This document shows positions 48,365 through 57,463 of a DNA stretch of 64,000 nucleotides, piece by piece; the stretch's first letter is position 1, and every line of letters begins with the position of its first letter. Below the pieces are notes generated by a model. That model did no database searches. It saw nothing but the letters and a program-made list of their open reading frames with translations, and was not told the DNA's origin. Position numbers and translations under genes: made by a program. The stretch comes from CAZBDU01 sp964490725 (lineage in GTDB: Bacteria > Spirochaetota > Spirochaetia > SZUA-6 > DRHE01). The stretch spans positions 12,533 through 76,532 of the forward strand of contig CAZBDU010000018.1 in NCBI GenBank assembly GCA_964490725.1. Reading direction: 5' to 3'.

Positions 48365-51046
48365 GTGCCCGTGGTCGTACCGCTTCTGGGAACCAAGCTC
48401 CACAAGCCGGGGCCGCGTCTCGACCAGATCGTGCGCGCACGCCTGCACCGGAAGCTGGACGCCGGACTGAGCAGGCAGCACTCCCTGGCGCTGGTGAGCG
48501 CCCCGGCCGGCTACGGAAAGACCACCCTGGTGGCCGGCTGGCTGGGCCGAATCGACAGGGCCTCCTGCTGGCTGTCCCTCGACCGGGAGGACAACGATCT
48601 CACCAGGTTCTTCGAATACCTGGTGGGCGCCGTCCGCCAGCTCGAGCCGGGCTTCGGCCTTGCGGTCTCCAATCTCCTGAGATCCGTCTCGCCCCCGCCG
48701 CCGGAGCTGCTGGCCTCCATCGCCATCAACGAGCTGCTGGCTCTGCACCGGGAGCTCGTGCTGGTGCTGGACGACTACCATTCGATTCATGAGGAGAGCA
48801 TCCACAGGTCCGTAGAGCGCTTTCTGCAGAACCGGCTTCCGGGAGTCCAGCTGGTGCTGGTGACCAGGGAGGACCCACCTCTTCCGCTCACGCGGCTGCG
48901 GGCGCGGGGCCAGATGACGGAGATTCGCGCCGCGGACCTGCGCTTCAGCGTGGAGGAAGCGGGCCAGTTCTTCCGCGGGCCCATGGAGCTGAACGTGGAG
49001 GCGGAGCAGATCGGCGCTCTGCAGGCCTGTACCGAGGGGTGGGTGGCCGGCATGCAGCTGGCCGGATTGTCCCTCAAGGACAGGGATAGGGACCAGGTGG
49101 AGCGCTTCCTGAAGGAGTTCAGCGGCGGCCACCGGCACGTGATGGACTACCTGGCGAACGAGGTGTTCCTCCTTCAGAGTGAGCCGATGCGGGACTTCCT
49201 GCTGAAGACCTCCATTCTGGATCGCCTGAGCGCACCGCTCTGCGACGCCCTCACCGGAAGAGACGACGCTCAGACCGTCCTCAGGGAGCTGGAGCAGACC
49301 AATCTGTTCCTCTTTCCGCTGGACGACCACCGCCGCTGGTACCGCTATCACCGGCTGTTCGGCGACTTCCTCAGGTCCGGGCTGGATTCGCAGGCCGCCG
49401 CGGTCCTGCACCGGAAGGCCGCCGCCTGGTACAGGAGCAACGACCTGCTGGAAGAGGCGATCAGGCACGCCCTCCTGGCGGGCGAGGTGGCCGAGGCGGC
49501 CGGCATGATCGGCGCCGTCGCAGAATCCGTCTTTCAAAGCGGATATCTTACCACCCTGCAGGGATGGCTGGCCGGGCTGCCGGAGGAGCTCATCCGGAGC
49601 GACGGGGCGCTGGCCACCGCCAGATGTCTGACTCTGTTCTTCACGGGACAGCGGGAGGCCACCGAATCGTACCTGGACTCAGCGGAAGCCTCCTATCGCC
49701 GGGACGGCAACCGGCCCGGCCTGGGCAAGGTGCTCACCATGCGCAGCCAGCAGCTGATAGCCCGCAGCGGGGGCGGCGGCCGGGAGATCGCCGGGGCGGT
49801 GCTGGATCTGTCGAGCCGCGCCCTGGAGCTCCTGGATCCGCAGGACCACCTGTACGTGGGATTCTCCCTGATCATCAGCGGGAACGCCCGCTCCTGGCTG
49901 GGGGATCAGGAGACGGCCGAAAGCTGCATCGAGGAAGCCCTGCAGCTCGGGGAGAGAGCCGATCGGCCTGCGGTGGTCATCGCGGCACTGTCGGACCTGG
50001 TCAACCTGCTGGTGCGTCAGGGCAGGAGGAGCGCGGCCGAGCGTATCTGCGGCGAGGCGATCTCCAAGTACCGCGACGCCGGGGACCGGCCGCTGCCCAT
50101 CGCCGCGATCCCGCTCCTTCATCTGGGAGCTCTGGAGTACGCCGCCAACCGCCTGACGGCGGCGGAGGAGCACCTGGAGGAAGGCATCGACTTCTGCCGG
50201 CGCTACGGCTGGTTCACCCTGGCTCTGATCGGTCAACTGAACCTGTCCTCCGTGTACTTCGCCCGCGGCGAGGCCGAAAGGGCGCTGCAGCTGGTTCGCC
50301 GGACCCGGCAGCAGGCTCGCGAGAACAACTGCGCCTACGAGCACGCTCAGAGCCTGATGACCGAGGCCGAGCTCAACCTGAGAATGAACCGTCTGGAGGC
50401 GGCCCGGGAGTGGGTGGATTCCATCGACCTGGAGGCCGCTCTGTCCAACCTGTTCGAATGCTGCAGCGAGTGGCAGACCCTGGCCTGCGCGCGGTATCAC
50501 CTGGCACGCAGGCAGCCGGACCGGGCTGCCCGCATCCTCGGCGTGCACCGGCGCTGGGCGGAGGCGAACGGATTTCGGGGAAGCCTGATCACCAACAGCG
50601 TTCTGCAGTCACGACTGTCCCTGGCCGCCAGGCCGCGGAGCCTGGAGGCTCTGAGGCAGGCCGTGCAGCTGGCGGCGGAGGAAGACTACCGTCGGGTCTT
50701 CCTGGACGAGGGGCTTCCCCTGGCCGTGCTGCTCACCGAGCTGCTGCCCCAGCTGGAGGGCGAAGAACGGCGGTTCGCGGAGAGCCTGCTTCTGGACGCC
50801 GGCAGGGACTACCGTCCGGCGAAGCACCGAGAGGCCCCAACGGGCCGCCTGTCCGAAGACCTGAGCGTTCGGGAGCGGGAGATCCTGAAGCTGATCGCCG
50901 ACGGCCTGTCCAACCAGCAGATCGCGGATCGGACCTTCATCGCCCTGAGCACCGTCAAGACCCACGTCAACAACATTTACGGCAAGCTGGATGTCAGAAG
51001 ACGCACCCAGGCCATCGCCAGGGCGAGGGAGTTGAGCCTGCTCTGA
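48365..51046 (+). CDS. MalT-type LuxR-family ATP-dependent regulator
   Basis: 893-residue STAND-class activator. N-terminal VPLLGTKLHKPGPRLDQIV and the Walker A SAPAGYGKTTLVAGWL, with Walker B LVLVLDDYHSI. Central winged-helix and TPR-like superhelix regions (TLQGWLAGLPEELIRSDGAL, FSLIISGNARSWLGDQETAE). C-terminal LuxR helix-turn-helix SVREREILKLIADGLSNQQI continuing to STVKTHVNNIYGKLDVRRRT. Such proteins bind an inducer in the TPR region and activate nearby genes. The MFS and CPBP genes downstream are candidate targets. The GTG start is judged by fit to the family N-terminus. Confidence 0.92.
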   Translation: MPVVVPLLGTKLHKPGPRLDQIVRARLHRKLDAGLSRQHSLALVSAPAGYGKTTLVAGWLGRIDRASCWLSLDREDNDLTRFFEYLVGAVRQLEPGFGLAVSNLLRSVSPPPPELLASIAINELLALHRELVLVLDDYHSIHEESIHRSVERFLQNRLPGVQLVLVTREDPPLPLTRLRARGQMTEIRAADLRFSVEEAGQFFRGPMELNVEAEQIGALQACTEGWVAGMQLAGLSLKDRDRDQVERFLKEFSGGHRHVMDYLANEVFLLQSEPMRDFLLKTSILDRLSAPLCDALTGRDDAQTVLRELEQTNLFLFPLDDHRRWYRYHRLFGDFLRSGLDSQAAAVLHRKAAAWYRSNDLLEEAIRHALLAGEVAEAAGMIGAVAESVFQSGYLTTLQGWLAGLPEELIRSDGALATARCLTLFFTGQREATESYLDSAEASYRRDGNRPGLGKVLTMRSQQLIARSGGGGREIAGAVLDLSSRALELLDPQDHLYVGFSLIISGNARSWLGDQETAESCIEEALQLGERADRPAVVIAALSDLVNLLVRQGRRSAAERICGEAISKYRDAGDRPLPIAAIPLLHLGALEYAANRLTAAEEHLEEGIDFCRRYGWFTLALIGQLNLSSVYFARGEAERALQLVRRTRQQARENNCAYEHAQSLMTEAELNLRMNRLEAAREWVDSIDLEAALSNLFECCSEWQTLACARYHLARRQPDRAARILGVHRRWAEANGFRGSLITNSVLQSRLSLAARPRSLEALRQAVQLAAEEDYRRVFLDEGLPLAVLLTELLPQLEGEERRFAESLLLDAGRDYRPAKHREAPTGRLSEDLSVREREILKLIADGLSNQQIADRTFIALSTVKTHVNNIYGKLDVRRRTQAIARARELSLL

Positions 51047-51191
51047 GCCGGACCGCGCGCCCGGTCCCCGCAGCCGCGCCGCCTGATGCGTCTTTTCCGG
51101 CCTTTTCCACCCCCGTCTCCACCCTTTGGTCGAGGCCTCTCCACCCGCTTCCGCCCTATCTTTCCAGCATCCAATCGACGAGGTGAACGGG

Positions 51192-52451
51192 ATGAGCACA
51201 ACGGTTTTGACGGATCGACCCGGCGAAGGAAGCGCTCGGGGCCCGGCAGGGGGGCGCCTGTGGAACCGGAGCTTCCTGCTGCTCTGGCAGGGCCAGCTGG
51301 TTTCCGCCGTCGGCGACGTGGCCTACGAAATCGCCCTGGGATTCTGGATCCTGATCGCCACGGGCTCCACCGGTCTCATGGGAGCGCTGATGGCCGCCTC
51401 GATGCTCCCCAGGATTGCCCTGGCGCCGGTGGCGGGAACCTGGGTGGACAGGAGCGACCGAAAGCGGCTGCTGGTGACGATGGACGCCATCAGGGGGATC
51501 GCCGTCCTGCTGGTGGGAGTGGCCGCGCTGGCCGGGGTGCTTCAGGTCTGGATGGTCTTCGCCGCCGGCATCGTCATCGGTCTTGCCGGAGCGGTGTTCA
51601 ATCCGGCCGTGGGGTCCGTGGTCCCGGACCTGGTGGGAGAGGACCGGCTGGTCAGAGCCAACTCCTACTTTTCCATGATCCGGGCGGGCTCGGGAATCGT
51701 CGGCAACACCGCGGGCGGGCTGCTCTTCACGATCCTGGGCGCCCCGTTGATGTTCCTGCTGAACGGCCTATCCTATCTGTTCTCGGCACTCAGCGAGCTG
51801 TTCATCCGGGTGCCGGCGATCCATCACCGCACCGGGAGGCCCCACTTCTGGGCGGACATGACGGACGGGATGACCTTCGCCTGGCGGTCTCCCGGCCTGC
51901 GCTTCTTCCTGACGGCTGCGGCGATCGTCAATTTCACCGCCATGATCGGCTACGTGTTGATCCTGCCGCTGTTCCAGAGGACCCCCGGCCTGGGCCCGGC
52001 GAGGTACGGCGTGCTGCTGGCCGCCCTGACCGGGGGGATGTTGCTGGGCATGGCCTGCATCGCCGCCGTCAGGGTCCACCAGGGCAACCGGCTGGCCATC
52101 GTGGTGGGCAGCTTCCTGGGCACCGCCCTGTTCTGGGGCGTCTTCCCCCTCTTCGAGCGCTTCGAGCTGATGCTGCCCTTCGTGGCCCTCGGGGGGGTCT
52201 GCAACGGCGTTCTCAACGTGCTGGTCCAGTCGCTCGTCCAGATGAGGGTTCCTCAGGCCATGCGGGGGAAGATCATGGGCCTGCTGGAGACGGCCACGGG
52301 CGGGCTGGTTCCCCTGGGGGTGGCGCTGGGCGGCCTGCTGGGAGAGTTCCTGCCGCTCCGCCCGGTCATCTGCGCCAGCTTCCTGGCCGTGGCCCTGCTG
52401 GCCGTTCCCCTTGCCCTGTCCAAGGGCTTGAGGGCCTTCGTCCAGGATTGA
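51192..52451 (+). CDS. MFS exporter, EntS/MFS_3-type
   Basis: 419 residues, twelve helices. FLLLWQGQLVSAVGDVAYEI in helix 1, the loop 2-3 motif GTWVDRSDRKRLLVTMDAIR, and NPAVGSVVPDLVGEDRLVRA with ANSYFSMIRAGSGIVGNTAG typical of the EntS/macrolide-exporter group. It should export a small hydrophobic compound. It follows a regulator gene and precedes a CPBP protease, an arrangement seen in small efflux or bacteriocin-related loci (inference). GAGGTGAACGGG before the ATG. Confidence 0.9.
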   Translation: MSTTVLTDRPGEGSARGPAGGRLWNRSFLLLWQGQLVSAVGDVAYEIALGFWILIATGSTGLMGALMAASMLPRIALAPVAGTWVDRSDRKRLLVTMDAIRGIAVLLVGVAALAGVLQVWMVFAAGIVIGLAGAVFNPAVGSVVPDLVGEDRLVRANSYFSMIRAGSGIVGNTAGGLLFTILGAPLMFLLNGLSYLFSALSELFIRVPAIHHRTGRPHFWADMTDGMTFAWRSPGLRFFLTAAAIVNFTAMIGYVLILPLFQRTPGLGPARYGVLLAALTGGMLLGMACIAAVRVHQGNRLAIVVGSFLGTALFWGVFPLFERFELMLPFVALGGVCNGVLNVLVQSLVQMRVPQAMRGKIMGLLETATGGLVPLGVALGGLLGEFLPLRPVICASFLAVALLAVPLALSKGLRAFVQD

Positions 52452-52472
52452 AGGAATTGAAAGAGGAGTGGA

Positions 52473-53249
52473 ATGGAAACGAACGCAACCTCGATCGTCG
52501 CCGCTGCCGGAACCGGCGGCCGCAGGCAGGTCGAGCAGCACTCCATGGGCCGCTCGGTGTTCCTGCATCTGCTGCCCGGCGCCCTGGTCACCCTGTTCTT
52601 CGTCCTCTTCGGCCCGGTGGCCGAGCGCTGGGGGGCTCCGGCCCTGATGGCCATTTTCATCGGCGCCGCCCTGATCGTGGTCCCCTTCGAGCTGGGCTAC
52701 CTGCTGCGAGAAGGGAGACGAAAGAACGGACGGCTGTCCCTGGACGGGGTGGTCCTCTACAGGCACCGCCTGCCCCTGTGGCACTACTTCGTGCTTGTGC
52801 CGGGAGGATTGGCGTGGATGATGCTGGTCTTCTTCGTGGCGACCAGGCCGATCGATGCCTTTCTCATCGACCGGCTGTTCTCCTGGCTGCCGGAGTGGTT
52901 CTTCGGCGCCGCCCGCAGCCTGGAGCAGTATCCGCGGCCGGCGCTGCTGGCCATGGCGGTGCTGGCCCTGGCCGTCAACGGGGTCGCCGCCCCCATCGTC
53001 GAGGAGCTGTACTTCCGCGGCTACCTGCTGCCCAGGATCTCCAGGCTGGGCAACTGGGCGCCGATCGTGAGCAGCGTGCTGTTCTCGCTCTACCATTTCT
53101 TCACCCCCTGGCAGAATCCGGCCCGGCTCCTGGTGCTGATTCCGTTCACCTATGTCCTGCGGTGGAACCGGAACATCTACTGGGGGATGATCGTGCACGT
53201 GAGCCTCAACACCATCGCCATGGTCATGGTGTTCGCCGCGATCCTGTAG
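52473..53249 (+). CDS. CPBP-family intramembrane glutamic protease
   Basis: 258-residue membrane protein. The three catalytic motifs of the Rce1/CPBP family are present: EELYFRG (EExxxR) near residue 183, LFSLYHFF (FxxxH) about 30 residues later, and IVHVSLNTIA (HxxxN) near the end. Members cleave prenylated or leader-bearing peptides or protect against bacteriocins. It starts 21 bp after the exporter with AAAGAGGAGTGGA, so is co-transcribed. Confidence 0.92.
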   Translation: METNATSIVAAAGTGGRRQVEQHSMGRSVFLHLLPGALVTLFFVLFGPVAERWGAPALMAIFIGAALIVVPFELGYLLREGRRKNGRLSLDGVVLYRHRLPLWHYFVLVPGGLAWMMLVFFVATRPIDAFLIDRLFSWLPEWFFGAARSLEQYPRPALLAMAVLALAVNGVAAPIVEELYFRGYLLPRISRLGNWAPIVSSVLFSLYHFFTPWQNPARLLVLIPFTYVLRWNRNIYWGMIVHVSLNTIAMVMVFAAIL

Positions 53250-53329
53250 CCGCGGCTCTGCGCTGAACGTCATGAACGGGCGGGCGTTGCCAGGATGCCG
53301 CCATTCCCGTACAGTTGCCTGAGGGATAC

Positions 53330-54589
53330 GTGGTGCTGGCCAGGCAGGGAAGGGCTCATCTGTTGTCGCTGCTCTTGCTCGTGACTCTGGCTGTTTTTTC
53401 GGCGGGGGATGCAGGCGGACAGGCGCCGCCGGCCGGGCAGGGCCCGCCGGAACCGGGGCGCCGGCAGCCCCCGGGCCAGGGATCGTCCGTCACGCTGTTC
53501 CTGTGCGGCGATGTGATGATCGGGCGAGGCATCGACCAGGCCCTGCCGAACCCGGGCGACCCGACGATCCATGAACCCTACGCCCAGGACGCGCGGGTGT
53601 ATCTCCGGCTTGCCGAGCAGGCCGGCGGCCCCATTCCCCGGCCCGTGGATTTCTCCTACATATGGGGGGATGCGCTGGATGAGCTGGCGCGCATGCAGCC
53701 GGATCTGCGGGCCGTCAACCTGGAGACCAGCATCACCGCGAGCGAGGATCTCTGGCCGGGCAAGGGCATCAACTACCGGATGCATCCGGACAACCTCCCC
53801 TGCCTGACGGCGGCCGGCATCCACTACTGTGCCCTGGCGAACAACCACGTTCTGGACTGGGGATACCGCGGGCTGCGGGAGACCCTGCAAAGCCTTGCCC
53901 GGGGAGGAATCGCCTTCTCCGGGGCCGGCAGGAGCCTGCAGGAGGCCGAAAGGCCCGCGGTGATCGAGCTGGCGGGAAAGGGCAGGGTCATCCTGGCGTC
54001 CCTGGGAAGCGCCTCCAGCGGCATTCCCCTGGGGTGGGCTGCGGGGGATGGCACCCCCGGGGTGAACCTGCTGGGTGATCTCTCCGGCGCCACCGTCGCC
54101 AGAGTTGCCGCACAGTGGGGCAGGGTGAAGCGAGCGGGGGACATCCTGGTGGCTTCCATACACTGGGGCGGAAACTGGGGCTACGAGGTCCCCGCGGCGC
54201 ACCGCCGCTTCGCCCGCCGGCTGATCGAGGAGGCGGCGGTGGATGTCGTCCACGGCCACTCCTCTCACCACGTTCGTCCCCTGGAGGTGCACCAGGGAAA
54301 GCTGATTCTCTACGGATGCGGCGACTTCATCAACGACTACGAGGGCATCGGGGGCCGCGAGGAGTTTCGGTCTGACCTGCGGGTGATGTACTTTCCGCGC
54401 ATCGAGGCGGGCACCGGAAGGCTGCTGGAGCTGCAGATCACCCCGCTGCAGGTGGAGCGCTTCCGCCTGCGGCGGGCCTCCGCCGAGGATTCCCGCCGGC
54501 TGCGGGACACCCTGAACCGGCACGGCGCGGCCTTCGGCACCCGGGTGATCCTGGGCCAGGACGGCCGTCTGCGCCTGCGCCTGCCCTAG
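53330..54589 (+). CDS. CapA-family protein (poly-gamma-glutamate synthesis-type metallophosphatase fold)
   Basis: About 419 residues. An N-terminal signal or anchor (LLSLLLLVTLAVFSAGDAGG) and Pro/Gly linker, then the CapA domain: TLFLCGDVMIGRGID, RAVNLETSITASEDLWPGKG, CALANNHVLDWGYRGL, VASIHWGGNWGYEV and VVHGHSSHHVRPLEV, the metal-binding Asp/Asn/His set. Role outside capsule-forming bacteria is unknown. A TTG 15 bp upstream is possible; the GTG at 53330 was chosen because GAGGG lies before it. Its TAG and the TAG of the convergent KorB gene share the palindrome CTAG. Confidence 0.87.
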   Translation: MVLARQGRAHLLSLLLLVTLAVFSAGDAGGQAPPAGQGPPEPGRRQPPGQGSSVTLFLCGDVMIGRGIDQALPNPGDPTIHEPYAQDARVYLRLAEQAGGPIPRPVDFSYIWGDALDELARMQPDLRAVNLETSITASEDLWPGKGINYRMHPDNLPCLTAAGIHYCALANNHVLDWGYRGLRETLQSLARGGIAFSGAGRSLQEAERPAVIELAGKGRVILASLGSASSGIPLGWAAGDGTPGVNLLGDLSGATVARVAAQWGRVKRAGDILVASIHWGGNWGYEVPAAHRRFARRLIEEAAVDVVHGHSSHHVRPLEVHQGKLILYGCGDFINDYEGIGGREEFRSDLRVMYFPRIEAGTGRLLELQITPLQVERFRLRRASAEDSRRLRDTLNRHGAAFGTRVILGQDGRLRLRLP

Positions 54590-55635
54590 CGAAGGTCGCG
54601 CTGGAACTGCTCCAGACCGGCCGAGCCGGGATGCAGCCTCTCGTAGGGAAGGTTGACCAGCGGGACCTCGGTGGTCTCCGAGCGTTGGTGGAAGTCGGTG
54701 GCCGCCTCGTTGATGTACAGCAGGCCGGTCACGACCTGCCCCTTGAGCTGGTGCTCGCGGATGTAGGAATGCGCCTTGATGGGATCGGTGGCGTCGTAGG
54801 CGTCGGCCGTCTTCTTCAGAACCAGCGAGGAGCCGTCGTGAAGCCTCACCGTCTGCACCGCGTCCGCCCCGTAGTCGGCGGTGATCTCCCGCGCCTTGGG
54901 CACGAAGTCCATGTGGATCACCTCGTGGATGTTCTCCCGGGTGCTCACGTAGCCTTTGGTGGAAGACTCGTGATCGTTGAAGCTCACGCAGGGTGAGATC
55001 ACGTCCACGAAGGCGAAGCCCGAGTGCAGGAGAGCCGCCTTCAGCAGGGGGACCAGCTGCCTCTTGTCCCCCGAGAAGGAGCGGGCCACGAAGGTCGCCC
55101 CGATGCTGATGGCCAGAAGAACCGGGTCGACGGGCTGGTAGCGGTTCTCCTCGCCGCTCTTGAGCCTGCTGCCCACGTCGGCGGAGGCGGAGAACTGCCC
55201 CTTGGTCAGGCCGTACACCCCGTTGTTCTCCAGGACGTAGAGCATGTGAAGGTTGCGGCGGGCGGCGTGCACGAACTGTCCCAACCCGATGGACAGCGAA
55301 TCTCCGTCCCCGGAGATGCCGACGCAGTACAGCTCCCGGTTGGCGGCGTGGGCTCCGGTGGCGATGGACGGCATCCGGCCGTGCACCGCGTTGAGGCCGT
55401 GGGCCGCGCCGGCGAAGTAGGCGGTGGTCTTGGAGGAGCAGCCGATGCCGCTGAGCTTCACCAGCCGGTGGGGCGGGATGGCCAGCTCGAACAGCGCCTG
55501 GATGAGCGAGGCGGTGATGGAGTCGTGCCCGCATCCCGCGCAGAGCGTGGACATGGCACCCTCGTAGTCTCGCGGCCTCAGGCCCAGCTCATTCTGCCAG
55601 AGCAGCGGATGAACGACGTTCGGTTTGGCGCTCAT
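54586..55635 (-). CDS. korB: 2-oxoacid:ferredoxin oxidoreductase beta subunit (KorB-type)
   Basis: 349-residue thiamine-diphosphate subunit. Cluster cysteines in STLCAGCGHDSITASLIQAL, TPP/Mg motif GDGDSLSIGLGQFVHAARRN ending near ENNGVYGLTKGQFS, and KLSGIGCSSKTTAYF. With KorA it oxidises a 2-oxoacid (2-oxoglutarate type by overall look) to the acyl-CoA while reducing ferredoxin. Its start lies 47 bp inside the korA 3' end. Cluster ligands and subunit size fit the two-subunit form. Confidence 0.92.
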   Translation of the reverse strand: MSAKPNVVHPLLWQNELGLRPRDYEGAMSTLCAGCGHDSITASLIQALFELAIPPHRLVKLSGIGCSSKTTAYFAGAAHGLNAVHGRMPSIATGAHAANRELYCVGISGDGDSLSIGLGQFVHAARRNLHMLYVLENNGVYGLTKGQFSASADVGSRLKSGEENRYQPVDPVLLAISIGATFVARSFSGDKRQLVPLLKAALLHSGFAFVDVISPCVSFNDHESSTKGYVSTRENIHEVIHMDFVPKAREITADYGADAVQTVRLHDGSSLVLKKTADAYDATDPIKAHSYIREHQLKGQVVTGLLYINEAATDFHQRSETTEVPLVNLPYERLHPGSAGLEQFQRDLR

Positions 55636-57463
55636 AGGTATCCTTCCCGTTCAGTGCCTCCCTGATGGCGGCGGTCACGAAATCCGGGTCCAGGGGAAGC
55701 CCTCCGTAGCCGAGAATCGAGGAGAGCTTCTCCTTGGCAACGCCGGTCTCCAGGACCAGCAGGGACTTGAGCTGCGCGTCCCGGTTCTGCTCCACCACCA
55801 GCAGACGCTCGTGCTGCTCCAGGAACCGCTCCACCTCCGGGGAGAAGGGAAAGGCCCGGATGCGCATGGTGTCCAGGGCCGTCCCCTCGGCCCGCAGGCG
55901 CTCCACGGCCTCCCGGACCGCAAGCTCGCAGCTTCCGACCGTGACGATCCCCACCGCCGCGGAGCCCTCAGCACCCGCCTCGCTTTCCTGGATCAGGGGG
56001 GCAGGGACGGCCGTCCTGGCCGCGTCGTGCTTCCGGCGCAGCCGGTCGACGTTTTCCACGTACTCCTCCGGCTTCTCGGAGTACCTGCCGAAGCGGTTGT
56101 GACCGGAGCCGCGCGTGTAGAAGGCGCCCTTGGGGTGCACCCCCGGCAGGGTCCGGTAGCAGATGCCGTCGCCGTCGGAGTCCAGGAACCGGTAGAAGGC
56201 GTCCATCTTCTCCAGCTCTTCGGCCCCCAGCACCTTGCCCCGGTCCGGCCGGTAGGAGTCATCCCAGGTGAGCTTGGGGCACGCCCACTGGTTCATCCCG
56301 ATGTCCAGATCCGAGAGCACGAACACCGGCGTCTGGAATCGATCGGCCAGATCGAAGGCCGCCACCGTGAGATAGAAGCACTCCTGCGGGTCGGCCGGGA
56401 ACAGCAGAATGTGCCTGGTGTCGCCGTGGGAGGCGTAGGCGCAGGCCAGGATGTCCCCCTGCTGGGTGCGGGTGGGCAGGCCCGTGGAGGGCCCGGCCCT
56501 CTGGACGTCGAACACCACCACCGGAGTCTCGGTGTAGTAGGCAAAGCCGATGAGCTCGTTCATCAGGGAGACGCCGGGTCCGCTGGTGGGGGTGAACGCC
56601 CTGGCGCCGGCCCAGCCGGCGCCGATGGCGATTCCCACCGCGGCGATCTCATCCTCCGCCTGGATGATGCAGGCCAGGTACCGGCCCGTGTCGGCATCCC
56701 GCCGGTACTTCCGGCACAGCTTCTTGAAGGCGTCGGTGAGCGAGGTGGCCGGGGTGATGGGATACCAGGCCGCCACGGTGGCGCCGGCGTACAGGCAGCC
56801 CAGGGCGCAGGCGGTGTTGCCGTTGATCAGGATCTTTCCGGAGTTCCTGTCCAGACGCCGCGCGCGGATCGGCAGCGGGCAGGGGAAGCTTTCCTTGAGG
56901 CGGCGATAGCTCATCTCGATGGCCTGCATGTTGGCCGCCGCCAGGTGCTTCTTGCGGGCGTAGGTCTCCTCCAGCACCTCCTCGATCACCGGAAGCTCGA
57001 TGTCCAGCAGCGCGGCTAGCGCTCCCACGTAGGTGATGTTCTTCATCAGGATGCGGGTCTTCACATCGGGGAAGGCCTCCACGCTCAGAGCCGTCAGCGG
57101 GACGGGCAGCAGGGTCACATCATTTCGCTTCATCTCCGCCGGGATCGGCCAGGTGGAGTCATACAGGAAGTATCCGCCGGGGGCGACCTCGGCCATGTCC
57201 TCCGCCATCGTTTGGGCGTTCATGGCTACCATGAGGTCGATCCGTCCCGAGCGGGCGGTGTGGCCTTCCCCGTTGACCCGAATCTCGTACCACGTGGGCA
57301 GCCCCTGGATGTTGGAGGGGAAGATGTTCTTGGCGGAAACCGGCACCCCCATGCGAAAGAACGACTTGAAGATCAGGCTGTTGGCGCTGGCCGAGCCGGA
57401 GCCGTTGACCGTGGCGATCTTCACCACGAAGTCGTTCACCTTCCGGGAGCCGTTCGTCTTCAC
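55589..57463 (-). CDS. korA: 2-oxoacid:ferredoxin oxidoreductase fused gamma-alpha subunit (KorA-type)
   Basis: 624 residues. Gamma domain first (VVKIATVNGSGSASANSLIF, FPSNIQGLPTWYEIRVN, DLMVAMNAQTMAEDMAE), then alpha domain with ILINGNTACALGCLYAGATV, AAWYPITPATSLTDAF, AEDEIAAVGIAIGAGWAGAR and AFTPTSGPGVSLMNELIGFA. The order gamma-alpha in one chain is the Kor/Ior-like layout. GTG start shares GTGA with the upstream flavoprotein gene, and AAGGAG lies 8 nt before it. Substrate specificity is not certain. Confidence 0.92.
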   Translation of the reverse strand: MKTNGSRKVNDFVVKIATVNGSGSASANSLIFKSFFRMGVPVSAKNIFPSNIQGLPTWYEIRVNGEGHTARSGRIDLMVAMNAQTMAEDMAEVAPGGYFLYDSTWPIPAEMKRNDVTLLPVPLTALSVEAFPDVKTRILMKNITYVGALAALLDIELPVIEEVLEETYARKKHLAAANMQAIEMSYRRLKESFPCPLPIRARRLDRNSGKILINGNTACALGCLYAGATVAAWYPITPATSLTDAFKKLCRKYRRDADTGRYLACIIQAEDEIAAVGIAIGAGWAGARAFTPTSGPGVSLMNELIGFAYYTETPVVVFDVQRAGPSTGLPTRTQQGDILACAYASHGDTRHILLFPADPQECFYLTVAAFDLADRFQTPVFVLSDLDIGMNQWACPKLTWDDSYRPDRGKVLGAEELEKMDAFYRFLDSDGDGICYRTLPGVHPKGAFYTRGSGHNRFGRYSEKPEEYVENVDRLRRKHDAARTAVPAPLIQESEAGAEGSAAVGIVTVGSCELAVREAVERLRAEGTALDTMRIRAFPFSPEVERFLEQHERLLVVEQNRDAQLKSLLVLETGVAKEKLSSILGYGGLPLDPDFVTAAIREALNGKDTYERQTERRSSAALAE